The notes beneath the pieces were generated by a model. That model was not told the origin of the DNA. It saw only the letters and a list, made by a program, of their open reading frames with translations, and did not search any database. 42,260 nt of DNA from Parvularculaceae bacterium (GTDB lineage: Bacteria; Pseudomonadota; Alphaproteobacteria; Caulobacterales; Parvularculaceae): positions 1-42,260 of the forward strand of contig JAJFFU010000046.1 of the NCBI GenBank assembly GCA_021776465.1, written 5' to 3'. Positions within the stretch are counted from its first letter, which is position 1, and each line of letters opens with the position of its first letter. Positions 9,726 to 17,158 of the stretch are shown one piece after another. The translations under genes were made by a program, and so were the position numbers.

Positions 9726-9969
9726 GAGCGCGCCCTGCCCGAATTTTTATACGAACGTATCGTCAATTTGTGGGTCGCAGAGTTCAGGCGCGCAACCAGC
9801 AGTAGACGCAAAATCATCCGTAAACCGAAGAAATAAGACTCTATTTTAAATACTGAGTTTTGACGATTAATTGTCTTCAAACTGCATCTTGATCTGCGCC
9901 TTGATGACGCTTGACATTTATCAAGCGGCCAGCCGATAGTCGGAATCTGTCAAGGAGAAAAGCGGCCAA
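9726..9969. promoter_or_regulatory. Divergent narK / regulator intergenic region
   Basis: The 244 bp between the narK start and the divergent regulator start must hold both promoters. The clear element is the FNR-type box at 9911-9924. A ribosome site AGGAGA lies at 9953-9958 ahead of the regulator. Upstream of narK the best ribosome site is a GCAGGG about eight bases before the ATG. The stretch 9835-9900 is AT-rich. I could not assign convincing -10 hexamers at the standard distance from the box on either strand. Confidence 0.6.
9911..9924. promoter_or_regulatory. FNR/NNR-type operator TTGAC-N4-ATCAA
   Basis: The sequence TTGACATTTATCAA matches the FNR/DNR/NNR consensus half-sites with the correct 14-bp length. 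Its centre is about 52 bp upstream of the regulator ATG and about 192 bp upstream of the narK ATG. A class II start at +41.5 towards the regulator would fall just after its ribosome site, so activation of narK, or repression of the regulator's own gene, fits better. The neighbouring regulator has the E-x2-S-R recognition helix expected to read TTGAY half-sites. Confidence 0.75.
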
Positions 9970-10662
9970 ATGCGCGATTCTGAAAAAGAAATTGTTCGAT
10001 CGTTGCCGCTGTTTAGCAGCATGTGTGATGACAATCTCGACGCCATGCTGGCCGGCAGTTTTCTTCAGCGATTTCCAACGACCGTCATCTTGTTTTCCGA
10101 AAGTGATCTCACCGATTTTCTGCATGTTCTGGTTGAAGGCCAGGTAGAACTCTTCGCCAGCACCAATAACCGCGAAGGCACAATGACGTTGATCAAGCCG
10201 ATTGCGACCTTTGTGCTCGCATCGGCTCTGGTTGATGGCGCCTATCAACTGTCAGCGCGTACACTTGAAGCGTCACAGATATTGATGATCCCTGCAGAAA
10301 ATGTACGCAAAGCGATGCGCGAAGATCCGGATTTTGCTCAAAAAGCAGTGTTGGAGCTTGCCGCCTGTTACCACGGTGTCGTGCGCGCCTATAAAAATAT
10401 CAAACTTCGAACCGCTGTCGAGCGCCTCGCCAACTATCTATTGGTGCAAAATCGACGACAAAACACCAAGGGCGCAATCACACTGCCGGTGGAAAAACGC
10501 ACGCTTGCTTCTATGCTCGGCATGACCCCAGAAAACCTATCGCGCGCCTTTTCTACATTGAAGCCCTATGGTGTGGCAGTCGAGGGCGCCAAGATTCGCC
10601 TCGAAAAGCTGGACGATCTTGAAACGCTCGCAAAGCCATCTGAATTCATCGACTCTCATTAG
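9970..10662 (+). CDS. CRP/FNR-family regulator without Fe-S cysteines (NarR/DNR/NNR-like)
   Basis: This 230-residue protein has an N-terminal cyclic-nucleotide-type beta barrel (about 10-125), a long dimer helix (about 125-150) and a winged helix (about 155-215). The recognition helix reads TPENLSRAF, with Glu188, Ser191 and Arg192 equivalent to the FNR residues that read TTGAT half-sites. Only two cysteines are present (Cys19 and Cys133) and no N-terminal cysteine cluster, so it should not sense oxygen through a [4Fe-4S] cluster. Relatives of this type are NarR (nitrate/nitrite) and DNR/NNR (nitric oxide, through haem). Being divergent from narK, it is the probable nar activator. The exact ligand cannot be read from sequence. 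Confidence 0.85.
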   Translation: MRDSEKEIVRSLPLFSSMCDDNLDAMLAGSFLQRFPTTVILFSESDLTDFLHVLVEGQVELFASTNNREGTMTLIKPIATFVLASALVDGAYQLSARTLEASQILMIPAENVRKAMREDPDFAQKAVLELAACYHGVVRAYKNIKLRTAVERLANYLLVQNRRQNTKGAITLPVEKRTLASMLGMTPENLSRAFSTLKPYGVAVEGAKIRLEKLDDLETLAKPSEFIDSH

Positions 10663-10676
10663 GGAGAAATGTTCCA

Positions 10677-10987
10677 ATGACAGCAAAGGTACTACCTGCC
10701 GCCGCTGGTGATATCGCAAAGCAATACCCCGATGTTTGGAAGGCCTGGGTAAGGCGAGCGGCGAAATAGGGCCTCTGAATGCGCGGGATCGCCGTCTCGT
10801 CAAACTCGGTTTTGCGATCAGGCTTGGGTCGGAAGGCGCCGTTCATTCGCATACAAGACGCGCTTTGGAAGAATGTCAGAGCACTAATGAAATCAAACAT
10901 GCGGCGCTTATCGCGATCACAACGATCGGGTTTCCAAGCGCCGTCGCTGCCCTCAGCTGGATTGGCGACATCACGGATGTCGCTTAG
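10677..10987 (+). pseudogene. Frameshifted carboxymuconolactone-decarboxylase/AhpD-like gene
   Basis: From the ATG at 10677 (ribosome site GGGAGA at 10663-10668) the first frame reads 30 residues ending IAKQYPDVWKAW before a TAG at 10767-10769. The family sequence resumes in another frame from about 10739 to 10987, with GLGKASGEIGPL, LVKLGFAIRLGSEGAVHSH and the C-terminal IGFPSAVAALSW. Together these make one small CMD-family protein of the usual length (about 105 residues) broken by one frameshift. The break looks like an 8-bp deletion between two short AAGGC repeats. The catalytic-type cysteine pair of true AhpD is absent. It follows the regulator by 14 bp and overlaps the nnrS end by 4 bp. 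A sequencing error is the alternative. Confidence 0.75.
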
Positions 10988-12201
10988 GCCGCCTTTGGCG
11001 CCGTCTGAGAGACTGTGCTTATTTTAGGCGTGATTAGATAGCGACCATAGACAAGTGCAAATATCAAGAAAGCGCCACTCCATAAAAGCCCGGAAGCCGC
11101 GAGCAAGTCATTGTAATGGCCAGGGGCGAAAGTCGCCGAGAATCGTAGCGCAGCACCAACATTAACGAGTGTGTAAATCAATGTTGTTGACGCATCGGCG
11201 TGTAAATCACGTCCCGTGTGACCAAGCGTGGCGCGCGTCATCACCGCCAAAGTCATCACGCCAGCAGCGCCAGCCGTCAGTGCATGTATCGCAGTCGATA
11301 ACGGAATGATCGCAGCGTTAACCGCCGAAATGCCGAGAAAAGCGAGGCCAATGCAAAGCCACAGATATCCGATATGAAGAATTGCAACGAGCGGCTCAGA
11401 TAATGTCAGCCATCCCTTCCAGCGCGACATACGCAAGAGATGAATACAGGCAGCCGCCAGCAACAACACGCTCGTCACCATATGGTTTGGCGCGACGAAC
11501 CACGCAATCATGCTGCTCGCCAAGGCGCCAATTGACGCTTTATCGATAGCGCCGAACGACGCTTCAAATGGCGCCTTGCCGTTTTTGACGAGCCAATTAC
11601 GCGTGAAACTGGGAACGATCCGCCCGCCGATCAGACTGATCAATATCGCGATAAGACCAACGCCCCAACGCAAGGAAAACGAGCCGCCACCACCCGACAG
11701 AACGTCAAAATGCCAAAACAAATTGCCCGTCGCAAAAACGCCAATCACTATGCAAATCGGTATATTTCGCCAATTTTTTCCTGTGATGACCTCTCGCCAC
11801 AATATGACGTCCATGACGATCAAAAATGAAGCATCTACAAGCGCGACAATACTGATCCCAACATAGCCGGCGATCAAAAAAGCTATCCGACCCGCAATCC
11901 AAAGCCCAAAAAGCGCCGCCAATCTCCATCCCATTACCGGCAACCGGCCCGTCCAGTTCGGCACAGCAGTCAACATAAAACCAGCTACAATCGCAGCGAG
12001 ATAGCCATAAACCATCTCATGGCCATGATAGGCGATCAGCCCATAGGTCGGGTTGTAAGGAATAGCCCCGCTGAGCGCCGCCACCGTCAATATCGGCAGG
12101 ATACTCGCGAGCAATGCGCCAAAAAGAAAAAACGGGCGAAAGCCAAAACTTAAGAAAGCTGAGCCCGCATAAGAACGCAGTTGCGCCGCCGTCGATACCA
12201 T
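10984..12201 (-). CDS. nnrS: NnrS family haem-copper membrane protein
   Basis: This is a 405-residue polytopic membrane protein with about twelve hydrophobic spans. It shows NnrS family marks: FGFRPFFLFGA near the N-terminus, YHGHEMVYGY at about residues 58-67, NLFWHFDVL in the middle, and IHALTAGAAGVMTLAVMTRATLGHTG near the end. NnrS proteins relieve nitric-oxide stress, protecting iron-sulfur enzymes, and are usually under NNR, FNR or NsrR control. Here it follows the truncated haemoglobin and nsrR on the same strand with a 69-bp gap. The ribosome site AAGGAG lies about 12 bases from the ATG, a little far. Confidence 0.92.
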   Translation of the reverse strand: MVSTAAQLRSYAGSAFLSFGFRPFFLFGALLASILPILTVAALSGAIPYNPTYGLIAYHGHEMVYGYLAAIVAGFMLTAVPNWTGRLPVMGWRLAALFGLWIAGRIAFLIAGYVGISIVALVDASFLIVMDVILWREVITGKNWRNIPICIVIGVFATGNLFWHFDVLSGGGGSFSLRWGVGLIAILISLIGGRIVPSFTRNWLVKNGKAPFEASFGAIDKASIGALASSMIAWFVAPNHMVTSVLLLAAACIHLLRMSRWKGWLTLSEPLVAILHIGYLWLCIGLAFLGISAVNAAIIPLSTAIHALTAGAAGVMTLAVMTRATLGHTGRDLHADASTTLIYTLVNVGAALRFSATFAPGHYNDLLAASGLLWSGAFLIFALVYGRYLITPKISTVSQTAPKAA

Positions 12202-12270
12202 GTTTCTGACGAACTCCTTTCGAATGAACCTAACTCGGTCGCTACTTTCTCGATTGGGTCTTTTTCGGCT

Positions 12271-12720
12271 TTACACTTTCTGCTCACTAAGCCCAGGCAC
12301 GCCGAACATTGCGAGCTGCAGGCTTTGTGCAATGTTTTCTGCACGCTCCATAAAGTAGGCTACAGCAGCAGGCGATGGCGCAGTGTCTTCCAGCGTCTGC
12401 CGAAACAACGCCAGCCAGATATCGAAATGCCAGGACTGAATCTCCATATGTTTTTTATGCGCCGGGACCGGCTTTCCAGAGTATCGCCCTGCATTCATCG
12501 CTACCGATGCCCAGAAATCTTTCATCTTTCCAAGGTGGTGGTCCCAGTTGTCGCCAATGGCCTTGTCGAATATCGGCCCAATCAAATGATGGTCGTGGAT
12601 ACGCTTGTAAAAAGTATCAACAAGGATTGAGATGTAAGCATCATCGATCCCCATGGCGGCAGCCGATGCCTGAATTTCCCCGCGCCGCTCTTCGGCGCTT
12701 CTAACCGGCTTTTCCATCAT
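12271..12720 (-). CDS. Group III truncated haemoglobin
   Basis: This 149-residue globin of the TrHbIII type shows the family pattern DTFYKRIHDHHLIGPIF, GKMKDFWASVAMNAGRYSG and HFDIWLALF. The proximal haem histidine is probably His98, the B10 tyrosine Tyr38 and the G8 tryptophan Trp102. Proteins of this group are linked to nitric-oxide or low-oxygen chemistry, but their exact reaction is not settled. The start overlaps the nsrR stop by four bases (ATGA), so production is coupled to the nitric-oxide-sensing repressor. The second codon is also ATG. Confidence 0.92.
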   Translation of the reverse strand: MMEKPVRSAEERRGEIQASAAAMGIDDAYISILVDTFYKRIHDHHLIGPIFDKAIGDNWDHHLGKMKDFWASVAMNAGRYSGKPVPAHKKHMEIQSWHFDIWLALFRQTLEDTAPSPAAVAYFMERAENIAQSLQLAMFGVPGLSEQKV

Positions 12721-13157
12721 ACGGCGCCTTCGATAAGAAGCGAGCGTAACGTCGGATGGCGACGCACAAGATCATCAATTGAATAATCATCAAGAACCGC
12801 AAGAAACGCTGCCGTCGCGTCCTGCAAGACGCCCTTCAGGCGGCAAGCAGGCGTGATCAGGCATTCGCCTTTGTCGTTCTGAAAGCATTCCACGATTGCA
12901 AAGTCCGCCTCAACGCAACGAACCACTTCGCCCACATTGATATCAGTAGCGGCACAACCAAGACGCAATCCGCCAGCGCGGCCGCGCACTGCCTCAATAA
13001 ACCCTGCGCGTCCCAGTAAATAGGCGACCTTCATGAGATGGTTCTTCGAAATACCAAATCGTTCAGAAACCTCTCTAACTGAGACGAGACCTTGCTTCTC
13101 AACAGCAAGGTGCATCAGCATTCTCAGCGCATAATCAGTCTGCACATTCAGGCGCAT
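12717..13157 (-). CDS. nsrR: Rrf2-family nitric-oxide-sensing repressor NsrR
   Basis: This 146-residue Rrf2-family winged-helix regulator has the DNA-binding part at about residues 1-65, including VSVREVSERFGISKNHLMKV. The iron-sulfur ligands are Cys91, Cys99 and Cys105 within CFQNDKGECLITPAC, the NsrR spacing and context. Asp8 corresponds to the aspartate ligand of Streptomyces NsrR. Nitric oxide destroys the cluster and lifts repression. It is the first gene of the nsrR-trHb-nnrS unit, so the sensor and its targets share one transcript. Two palindromes immediately upstream suggest autoregulation. Confidence 0.92.
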   Translation of the reverse strand: MRLNVQTDYALRMLMHLAVEKQGLVSVREVSERFGISKNHLMKVAYLLGRAGFIEAVRGRAGGLRLGCAATDINVGEVVRCVEADFAIVECFQNDKGECLITPACRLKGVLQDATAAFLAVLDDYSIDDLVRRHPTLRSLLIEGAV

Positions 13158-13172
13158 ACAGGGCTTTTCTAT

Positions 13173-13195
13173 AATATGTATATAATATACCAGTT
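13173..13195. promoter_or_regulatory. Candidate NsrR operator 1, over the nsrR -10 element
   Basis: A 13-bp perfect palindromic core GTATATAATATAC lies at 13178-13190. It is enclosed by a wider inverted repeat whose outer arms TTTCTATAA and TTATAGAAA lie at 13166-13174 and 13194-13202. It has the 23-bp, two-fold layout of NsrR sites but is more AT-rich than the enterobacterial consensus. It covers the predicted nsrR -10 hexamer, which suits autorepression. The assignment to NsrR is inference from position and shape. Confidence 0.55.
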
Positions 13196-13216
13196 ATAGA
13201 AAAGAAATGCAATACT

Positions 13217-13239
13217 AAGTGGTATATAATATACTTCTT
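13217..13239. promoter_or_regulatory. Candidate NsrR operator 2, upstream copy
   Basis: A second exact copy of the core GTATATAATATAC occurs at 13222-13234, flanked by AAG on the left and CTT on the right as in NsrR consensus ends. The centres of the two copies are 44 bp apart, about four helical turns, so two dimers could sit on the same face of the DNA. The copy lies just upstream of the nsrR -35 hexamer and about 220 bp before ccoN. Confidence 0.5.
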
Positions 13240-13376
13240 TATTAATCCAAATTTTTTTCTTGAGGTTTTTCAGGCATGCCGCCGATGAAGCTATTCAAAA
13301 TATCGCTTGCCGGAAAACAGAAATTCCCGCAAAAGACAAATTGTCCTCTATGCACCCAAAACTAGTAGATAATATA

Positions 13377-13390
13377 TTGTTATTTATCGA
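13377..13390. promoter_or_regulatory. Possible FNR-type box ahead of ccoN
   Basis: The sequence TTGTTATTTATCGA matches eight of the ten fixed bases of TTGAT-N4-ATCAA. Its centre is about 68 bp before the ccoN ATG. If used at -41.5 the start would be near 13425, and a weak -10-like TAACGC lies at 13411-13416. Oxygen-dependent FNR/FixK control of cco operons is well established, but this site is imperfect. Confidence 0.35.
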
Positions 13391-13451
13391 TGAATAGAAA
13401 TCACAGATGGTAACGCTTCAACGATTTCTAAAATAACTGGACCGAAGCCGC

Positions 13452-15107
13452 ATGATCTCCCAGCTCACAAAAACTGAACGTGAAATTGCGCTATTATTGA
13501 CAATCCTGCTTGCCATTTCTGGGTCCATACTGGGCTTGATGGGCCGCGGTGATTTGCTCGGGTATCACGGCGCATTGTTAGCAATAGCAGGCTATGCGCT
13601 TACCTTTGTTCTGATCAAGGATCATTTTGATCCCGAACCAGGACCGAAACGGATCGAAAAATATTATGATGACCCGATCAAAGTCGGCATCGTGTTGGCT
13701 ATCTTTTGGGTTGTTATCGGCACGTTCGTCGGCGACTGGGTCGCCTGGCTTCTGGTCTTTCCCGATGCGACTTTTGATGCTGGTTGGGCGAGCTTCGGTC
13801 GGTTGCGTCCGGTTCATACCTCCGGCGTAATATTCGGTTTCGGCGGCAACGCCCTCATTGCAACTTCGTTTCACGTTGTTCAGCGGACAACACGGGCGCG
13901 ACTCGCCGATCGTGTGAGCCCGTGGGTTGTGATTGTCGGCTTTAACCTGTTCTGCCTGATGGCGGCGAGCGGTTACCTTATGGGTATCACTGCTTCGAAA
14001 GAATACGCTGAACCGGAATGGTATGCGGATATCTTCCTGACCATCATCTGGGTTGTTTACTTCGTCTTATATATGCGAACGCTCGCGCGCCGTGAAGAAC
14101 CACACATCTATGTGGCCAACTGGTATTTTCTCGCCTTCATCATTGTTGTTGCGATACTGCACATTCTCAACAACCTCGCCGTTCCGGTCTCATTTGGACA
14201 TGCCAAAAGTTATTCGCTGTTCTCAGGGGTCCAGGACGCCATGCTCCAATGGTGGTATGGACATAACGCCGTCGCCTTTTTTCTGACTGCTGGTTTTCTT
14301 GGCATGCTCTATTACTACCTGCCGAAACGCGCAGGCCGGCCGATATTTTCATACCGACTCTCCATCATCAGCTTCTGGGGCATCGTTTTTCTTTATATGT
14401 GGGCGGGCTCGCACCACCTTCATTACACCGCCCTTCCCCACTGGGTGCAAACGCTGGGAATGACGTTTTCAATTATGCTGCTGGTTCCATCCTGGGCATC
14501 AGCGGGCAACGCGCTGATGACGCTTAATGGCGCCTGGGGCAAAGTACGCGATGACGCAACGCTACGATTCATGATGGTGGCCGCCGTATTTTACGGGCTT
14601 TCAACATTTGAAGGCTCGTTCATGGCAATCCGGCCGGTCAACTCGCTATCTCACTATACGGATTGGACGGTCGGCCATGTTCATGCCGGCGCCCTCGGTT
14701 GGGTGGCAATGATCACATTCGGGGCCATCTATACGCTAACGCCCTGGCTTTGGAACAAGGAGCGAATGTATTCCAACAAACTTATAGAGGTTCACTTCTG
14801 GCTCGCGCTGATCGGCACGATGATTTACGTCTTCGCCATGTGGAACTCAGGCATCATTCAAGGCCTGATGTGGCGCGCCTATAATGAAAACGGAACGCTT
14901 GCATACTCGTTCATTGAATCAGTGGCCGCGATGAAACCCTATTATGTCGCGCGCGCGATAGGCGGATTTTTATTTTTCCTTGGGGCTGTCGTTTGCGCAT
15001 ACAATGTCTGGAAAACAATTCAGTTGCCTGCGGTTGCAGCGAAAAACCCGGATAAGCCGCCTTTGCCTGCCCGTGGCAGTCCAACTGCATTGTCGGCGGC
15101 GGAATAA
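13452..15107 (+). CDS. ccoN: cbb3-type cytochrome c oxidase subunit I, CcoN
   Basis: CcoN is the 551-residue catalytic subunit of the high-affinity terminal oxidase. It holds the low-spin haem b and the haem b3/copper site that reduces oxygen and pumps protons. About 14 spans are visible. Family marks include GRLRPVHTSGVIFGFGGNAL, the WYGHNAVAFFLT stretch with the copper-site histidine, the paired histidines of GSHHLHYTALPHW, and HVHAGALGWVAM near the haem ligands. The ATG is the first in frame; there is no obvious Shine-Dalgarno. It opens an eight-gene operon and is divergent from nsrR. Confidence 0.96.
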   Translation: MISQLTKTEREIALLLTILLAISGSILGLMGRGDLLGYHGALLAIAGYALTFVLIKDHFDPEPGPKRIEKYYDDPIKVGIVLAIFWVVIGTFVGDWVAWLLVFPDATFDAGWASFGRLRPVHTSGVIFGFGGNALIATSFHVVQRTTRARLADRVSPWVVIVGFNLFCLMAASGYLMGITASKEYAEPEWYADIFLTIIWVVYFVLYMRTLARREEPHIYVANWYFLAFIIVVAILHILNNLAVPVSFGHAKSYSLFSGVQDAMLQWWYGHNAVAFFLTAGFLGMLYYYLPKRAGRPIFSYRLSIISFWGIVFLYMWAGSHHLHYTALPHWVQTLGMTFSIMLLVPSWASAGNALMTLNGAWGKVRDDATLRFMMVAAVFYGLSTFEGSFMAIRPVNSLSHYTDWTVGHVHAGALGWVAMITFGAIYTLTPWLWNKERMYSNKLIEVHFWLALIGTMIYVFAMWNSGIIQGLMWRAYNENGTLAYSFIESVAAMKPYYVARAIGGFLFFLGAVVCAYNVWKTIQLPAVAAKNPDKPPLPARGSPTALSAAE

Positions 15108-15118
15108 GGGGTGTTGGT

Positions 15119-15877
15119 ATGTTAAAAAATCACGCAAAGCTTGAACGCACCGCAATAGGGTTCGCCTTCGCGATTATGCTTGTTGCATCGATTGGCGGAT
15201 TCATTGAAATTGCGCCGTTATTCACCATCAGTGAAACAGTGGAAGACGCACCGGACATGCGGGTCTACACGCCGCTCGAGCTGGCGGGACGAAATATCTA
15301 TGTTCGCGAAGGATGTTACGCCTGCCACTCACAAATGGTCCGAACACTTCAGGATGAAGTGGAACGCTACGGCCACTACTCTCTTGCTGTTGAATCTAAA
15401 TATGATCATCCCATGCTCTGGGGCTCAAAACGCACCGGCCCCGACCTTGCCCGTCTGGGAGACAAATATTCGGACGAATGGCACGTAGCTCATCTCCTCA
15501 ATCCACGCGCAGTTTCCCCTCAGTCCGTCATGCCAGCTTATCGCTGGCTCCTGCGCAACGAACTCAAAGCCAATGACATGCCGCTTCATCTGCGCGCCAT
15601 GCGGAAAGTTGGCGTACCGTACACTGATGCAATGATCGCCAATGCGACCGCAGATACATACGGTCAGGCCAATCCGGATTCAGGTGCAGCTGACGGCTTT
15701 TTCGAACGATATGGATTTGACTCGAATAGTCGCTACTTCGATGGCGACAAACGCAAGGTAACGGAAATGGATGCGCTCGTAGCTTATCTGCAAATCCTCG
15801 GCGAATTGACAGATGCTGCTGACCAAACAGCCGGCGCTGCGAATTTAGAGAACGACGCCGAAGGAGCGACGCAATGA
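15119..15877 (+). CDS. ccoO: cbb3-type oxidase subunit II, monohaem cytochrome c CcoO
   Basis: CcoO is a 252-residue membrane-anchored cytochrome c that hands electrons from CcoP to CcoN. It has one N-terminal span (about 12-35) and a single haem c motif CYACH with Cys66, Cys69 and His70. The distal methionine is probably in SVMPAYRW. The conserved stretch HPMLWGSKRTGPDLAR is typical of CcoO. A ribosome site AAGGGG precedes the ATG, 11 bp after the ccoN stop. The stop overlaps ccoQ by four bases. Confidence 0.95.
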   Translation: MLKNHAKLERTAIGFAFAIMLVASIGGFIEIAPLFTISETVEDAPDMRVYTPLELAGRNIYVREGCYACHSQMVRTLQDEVERYGHYSLAVESKYDHPMLWGSKRTGPDLARLGDKYSDEWHVAHLLNPRAVSPQSVMPAYRWLLRNELKANDMPLHLRAMRKVGVPYTDAMIANATADTYGQANPDSGAADGFFERYGFDSNSRYFDGDKRKVTEMDALVAYLQILGELTDAADQTAGAANLENDAEGATQ

Positions 15878-16035
15878 CATTCGACCATCAAACCCTCGCC
15901 GCCATCGCGAAGTCCTATGGTCTCATTTATATGATGATCGTCTTTGTCGGCTCCGTCATTTATGCTTGCTGGCCGTCCAATCAATCTAAATTCGATCGCG
16001 CTGCAAAAAGCATTCTTCGTGAGGACGATGAATAA
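15874..16035 (+). CDS. ccoQ: cbb3-type oxidase small subunit CcoQ
   Basis: This 53-residue protein reads MTFDHQTLAAIAKSYGLIYM, then one hydrophobic span, then a charged tail ending REDDE. That layout, with YGLIYMMIVFVGSVIYACWP, is the CcoQ/FixQ pattern; the protein helps stabilise the oxidase complex. It overlaps the ccoO stop by four bases (ATGA) and its own TAA shares one base with the ccoP ATG. It is short enough to be missed by size-filtered gene calls. Confidence 0.9.
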   Translation: MTFDHQTLAAIAKSYGLIYMMIVFVGSVIYACWPSNQSKFDRAAKSILREDDE

Positions 16036-16916
16036 TGGCCGAGGGCGAAAACGATCTACACACTGGTCGTAAGACGACTGGACATGAATGGAACGGCATC
16101 AAGGAATTGACGACGCCTGTACCAAAAATCGTCCTGTTCTTTCTGGCGGTGACATTTCTCGTATCACTGTTGATTTGGGTGCTGGCGCCGACCTGGCCAA
16201 CAGGAAGCGCCTATACGAAGGGTATTCTCGGCATTGACCAGCGCACAAGTCTTGAAACCAGTCTTAAGCGATCGGCTGCGCGAACGGCCCCTTGGCGAAA
16301 CGAGATTGAGCAATCAAATTTCGAAACCATCGCGCAAAATACAGAATTAATGAAAACCGTGCGCAGTCATGGGGCGCGCCTCTTTGGCGATAATTGCGCC
16401 ATGTGCCACGGTGCGGATGCGACCGGCGGCATTGGTTTTCCGAGTCTGGTTGATGATCAATGGTTGTGGGGCGGCGATCCCAGCACGATTATGGAAACAT
16501 TACGTGTCGGCATAAATTCAACAAACGATGATACGCGCATAAGCCAGATGATCGCTTATGGTCGCGACGGCATACTGACGCTTGAACAGCGCCGCTCGGT
16601 CGGGGCTTATGTGCGTTCGCTTTCGCAGAGCCACGAAATTTCCACTGCAGATATCGAAAAACTTGAAGCCGGCGCGACAATTTTCGCCCAACAATGTGCT
16701 TCCTGCCACGGGCCGGACGGTCGCGGCATGCAGTCCGTCGGCGCGCCAAACCTCACTGATGACCACTGGATTTACGGCGGCGGTTCAGCGGACATTGATG
16801 AAACGCTACGCAACGGCCGACATGGCGTGATGCCGCAATGGGAAAAACGGACCAGCGCCACAGATCGCAAAATCTTGACGCTTTACATTCTTGATCTCGC
16901 GGAAGGCGCGCAATGA
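16035..16916 (+). CDS. ccoP: cbb3-type oxidase subunit III, dihaem cytochrome c CcoP
   Basis: CcoP is the 293-residue electron-entry subunit. A cytoplasmic N-terminus with HEWNGIKELTTPVP leads into one span (about 31-50). Two haem c domains follow, with CAMCH at Cys121/Cys124/His125 and CASCH at Cys221/Cys224/His225. Each is followed by a repeated FPSLVDDQWLWGG or PNLTDDHWIYGG motif typical of CcoP. It overlaps the next gene by four bases. Confidence 0.95.
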   Translation: MAEGENDLHTGRKTTGHEWNGIKELTTPVPKIVLFFLAVTFLVSLLIWVLAPTWPTGSAYTKGILGIDQRTSLETSLKRSAARTAPWRNEIEQSNFETIAQNTELMKTVRSHGARLFGDNCAMCHGADATGGIGFPSLVDDQWLWGGDPSTIMETLRVGINSTNDDTRISQMIAYGRDGILTLEQRRSVGAYVRSLSQSHEISTADIEKLEAGATIFAQQCASCHGPDGRGMQSVGAPNLTDDHWIYGGGSADIDETLRNGRHGVMPQWEKRTSATDRKILTLYILDLAEGAQ

Positions 16917-17158
16917 CAACAGCCAGTGAAAGCGACACTCCCGGCGGCTTGCACATTGTTTTTCGTAAGCGGTTTTTCTGGGTAGCCGTGGCGCTCATCG
17001 GCGCCACAGGCCTAATTGCAGCAAATGCACACTTGCTGAAGGTTGCTTTCGCATCACAACCACCTTGCGTCGACCACCAAAACGATCGGGGAACAGCCTC
17101 GGGTGCGTACAGAGCAGCAAAATCCGGCTGCAAATGGCGTGAGGAGAATCAGGAATGA
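16913..17158 (+). CDS. Small single-span membrane protein in cbb3 operon, unassigned
   Basis: This 81-residue protein has a basic cytoplasmic start ending RKR, one membrane span (about residues 21-45) and a short periplasmic tail with two cysteines, Cys52 (PPCVDH) and Cys73 (AAKSGC). It overlaps ccoP by four bases (ATGA) and DUF2189 by four bases, so it is a genuine operon member. It sits where ccoG and ccoH usually lie but does not resemble the iron-sulfur CcoG, and is too short and dissimilar for FixH. A role in oxidase assembly, perhaps through the cysteine pair, is inference only. Confidence 0.75.
   Translation: MTTASESDTPGGLHIVFRKRFFWVAVALIGATGLIAANAHLLKVAFASQPPCVDHQNDRGTASGAYRAAKSGCKWREENQE

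Larger units (their letters stand above)
13158..13451. promoter_or_regulatory. Divergent nsrR / ccoN control region
   Basis: This AT-rich stretch of 294 bp separates the nitric-oxide operon from the cbb3 operon. On the minus strand a good sigma-70 promoter for nsrR is visible: TTGCAT (+ strand positions 13207-13212), a 17-bp spacer and TATATT (13184-13189). Two palindromes and one FNR-like box are listed separately. The stretch 13245-13375 is otherwise without a recognisable element. No strong ribosome site precedes ccoN. Confidence 0.65.

Noticed and set aside
9860-9873. Second FNR box TTGACGATTAATTG in the narK intergenic region
   Set aside because: Only the left half matches; the right half does not fit ATCAA.
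16913-17158. The 81-residue gene as ccoH/fixH
   Set aside because: It is too short, and the periplasmic tail lacks the FixH domain pattern.
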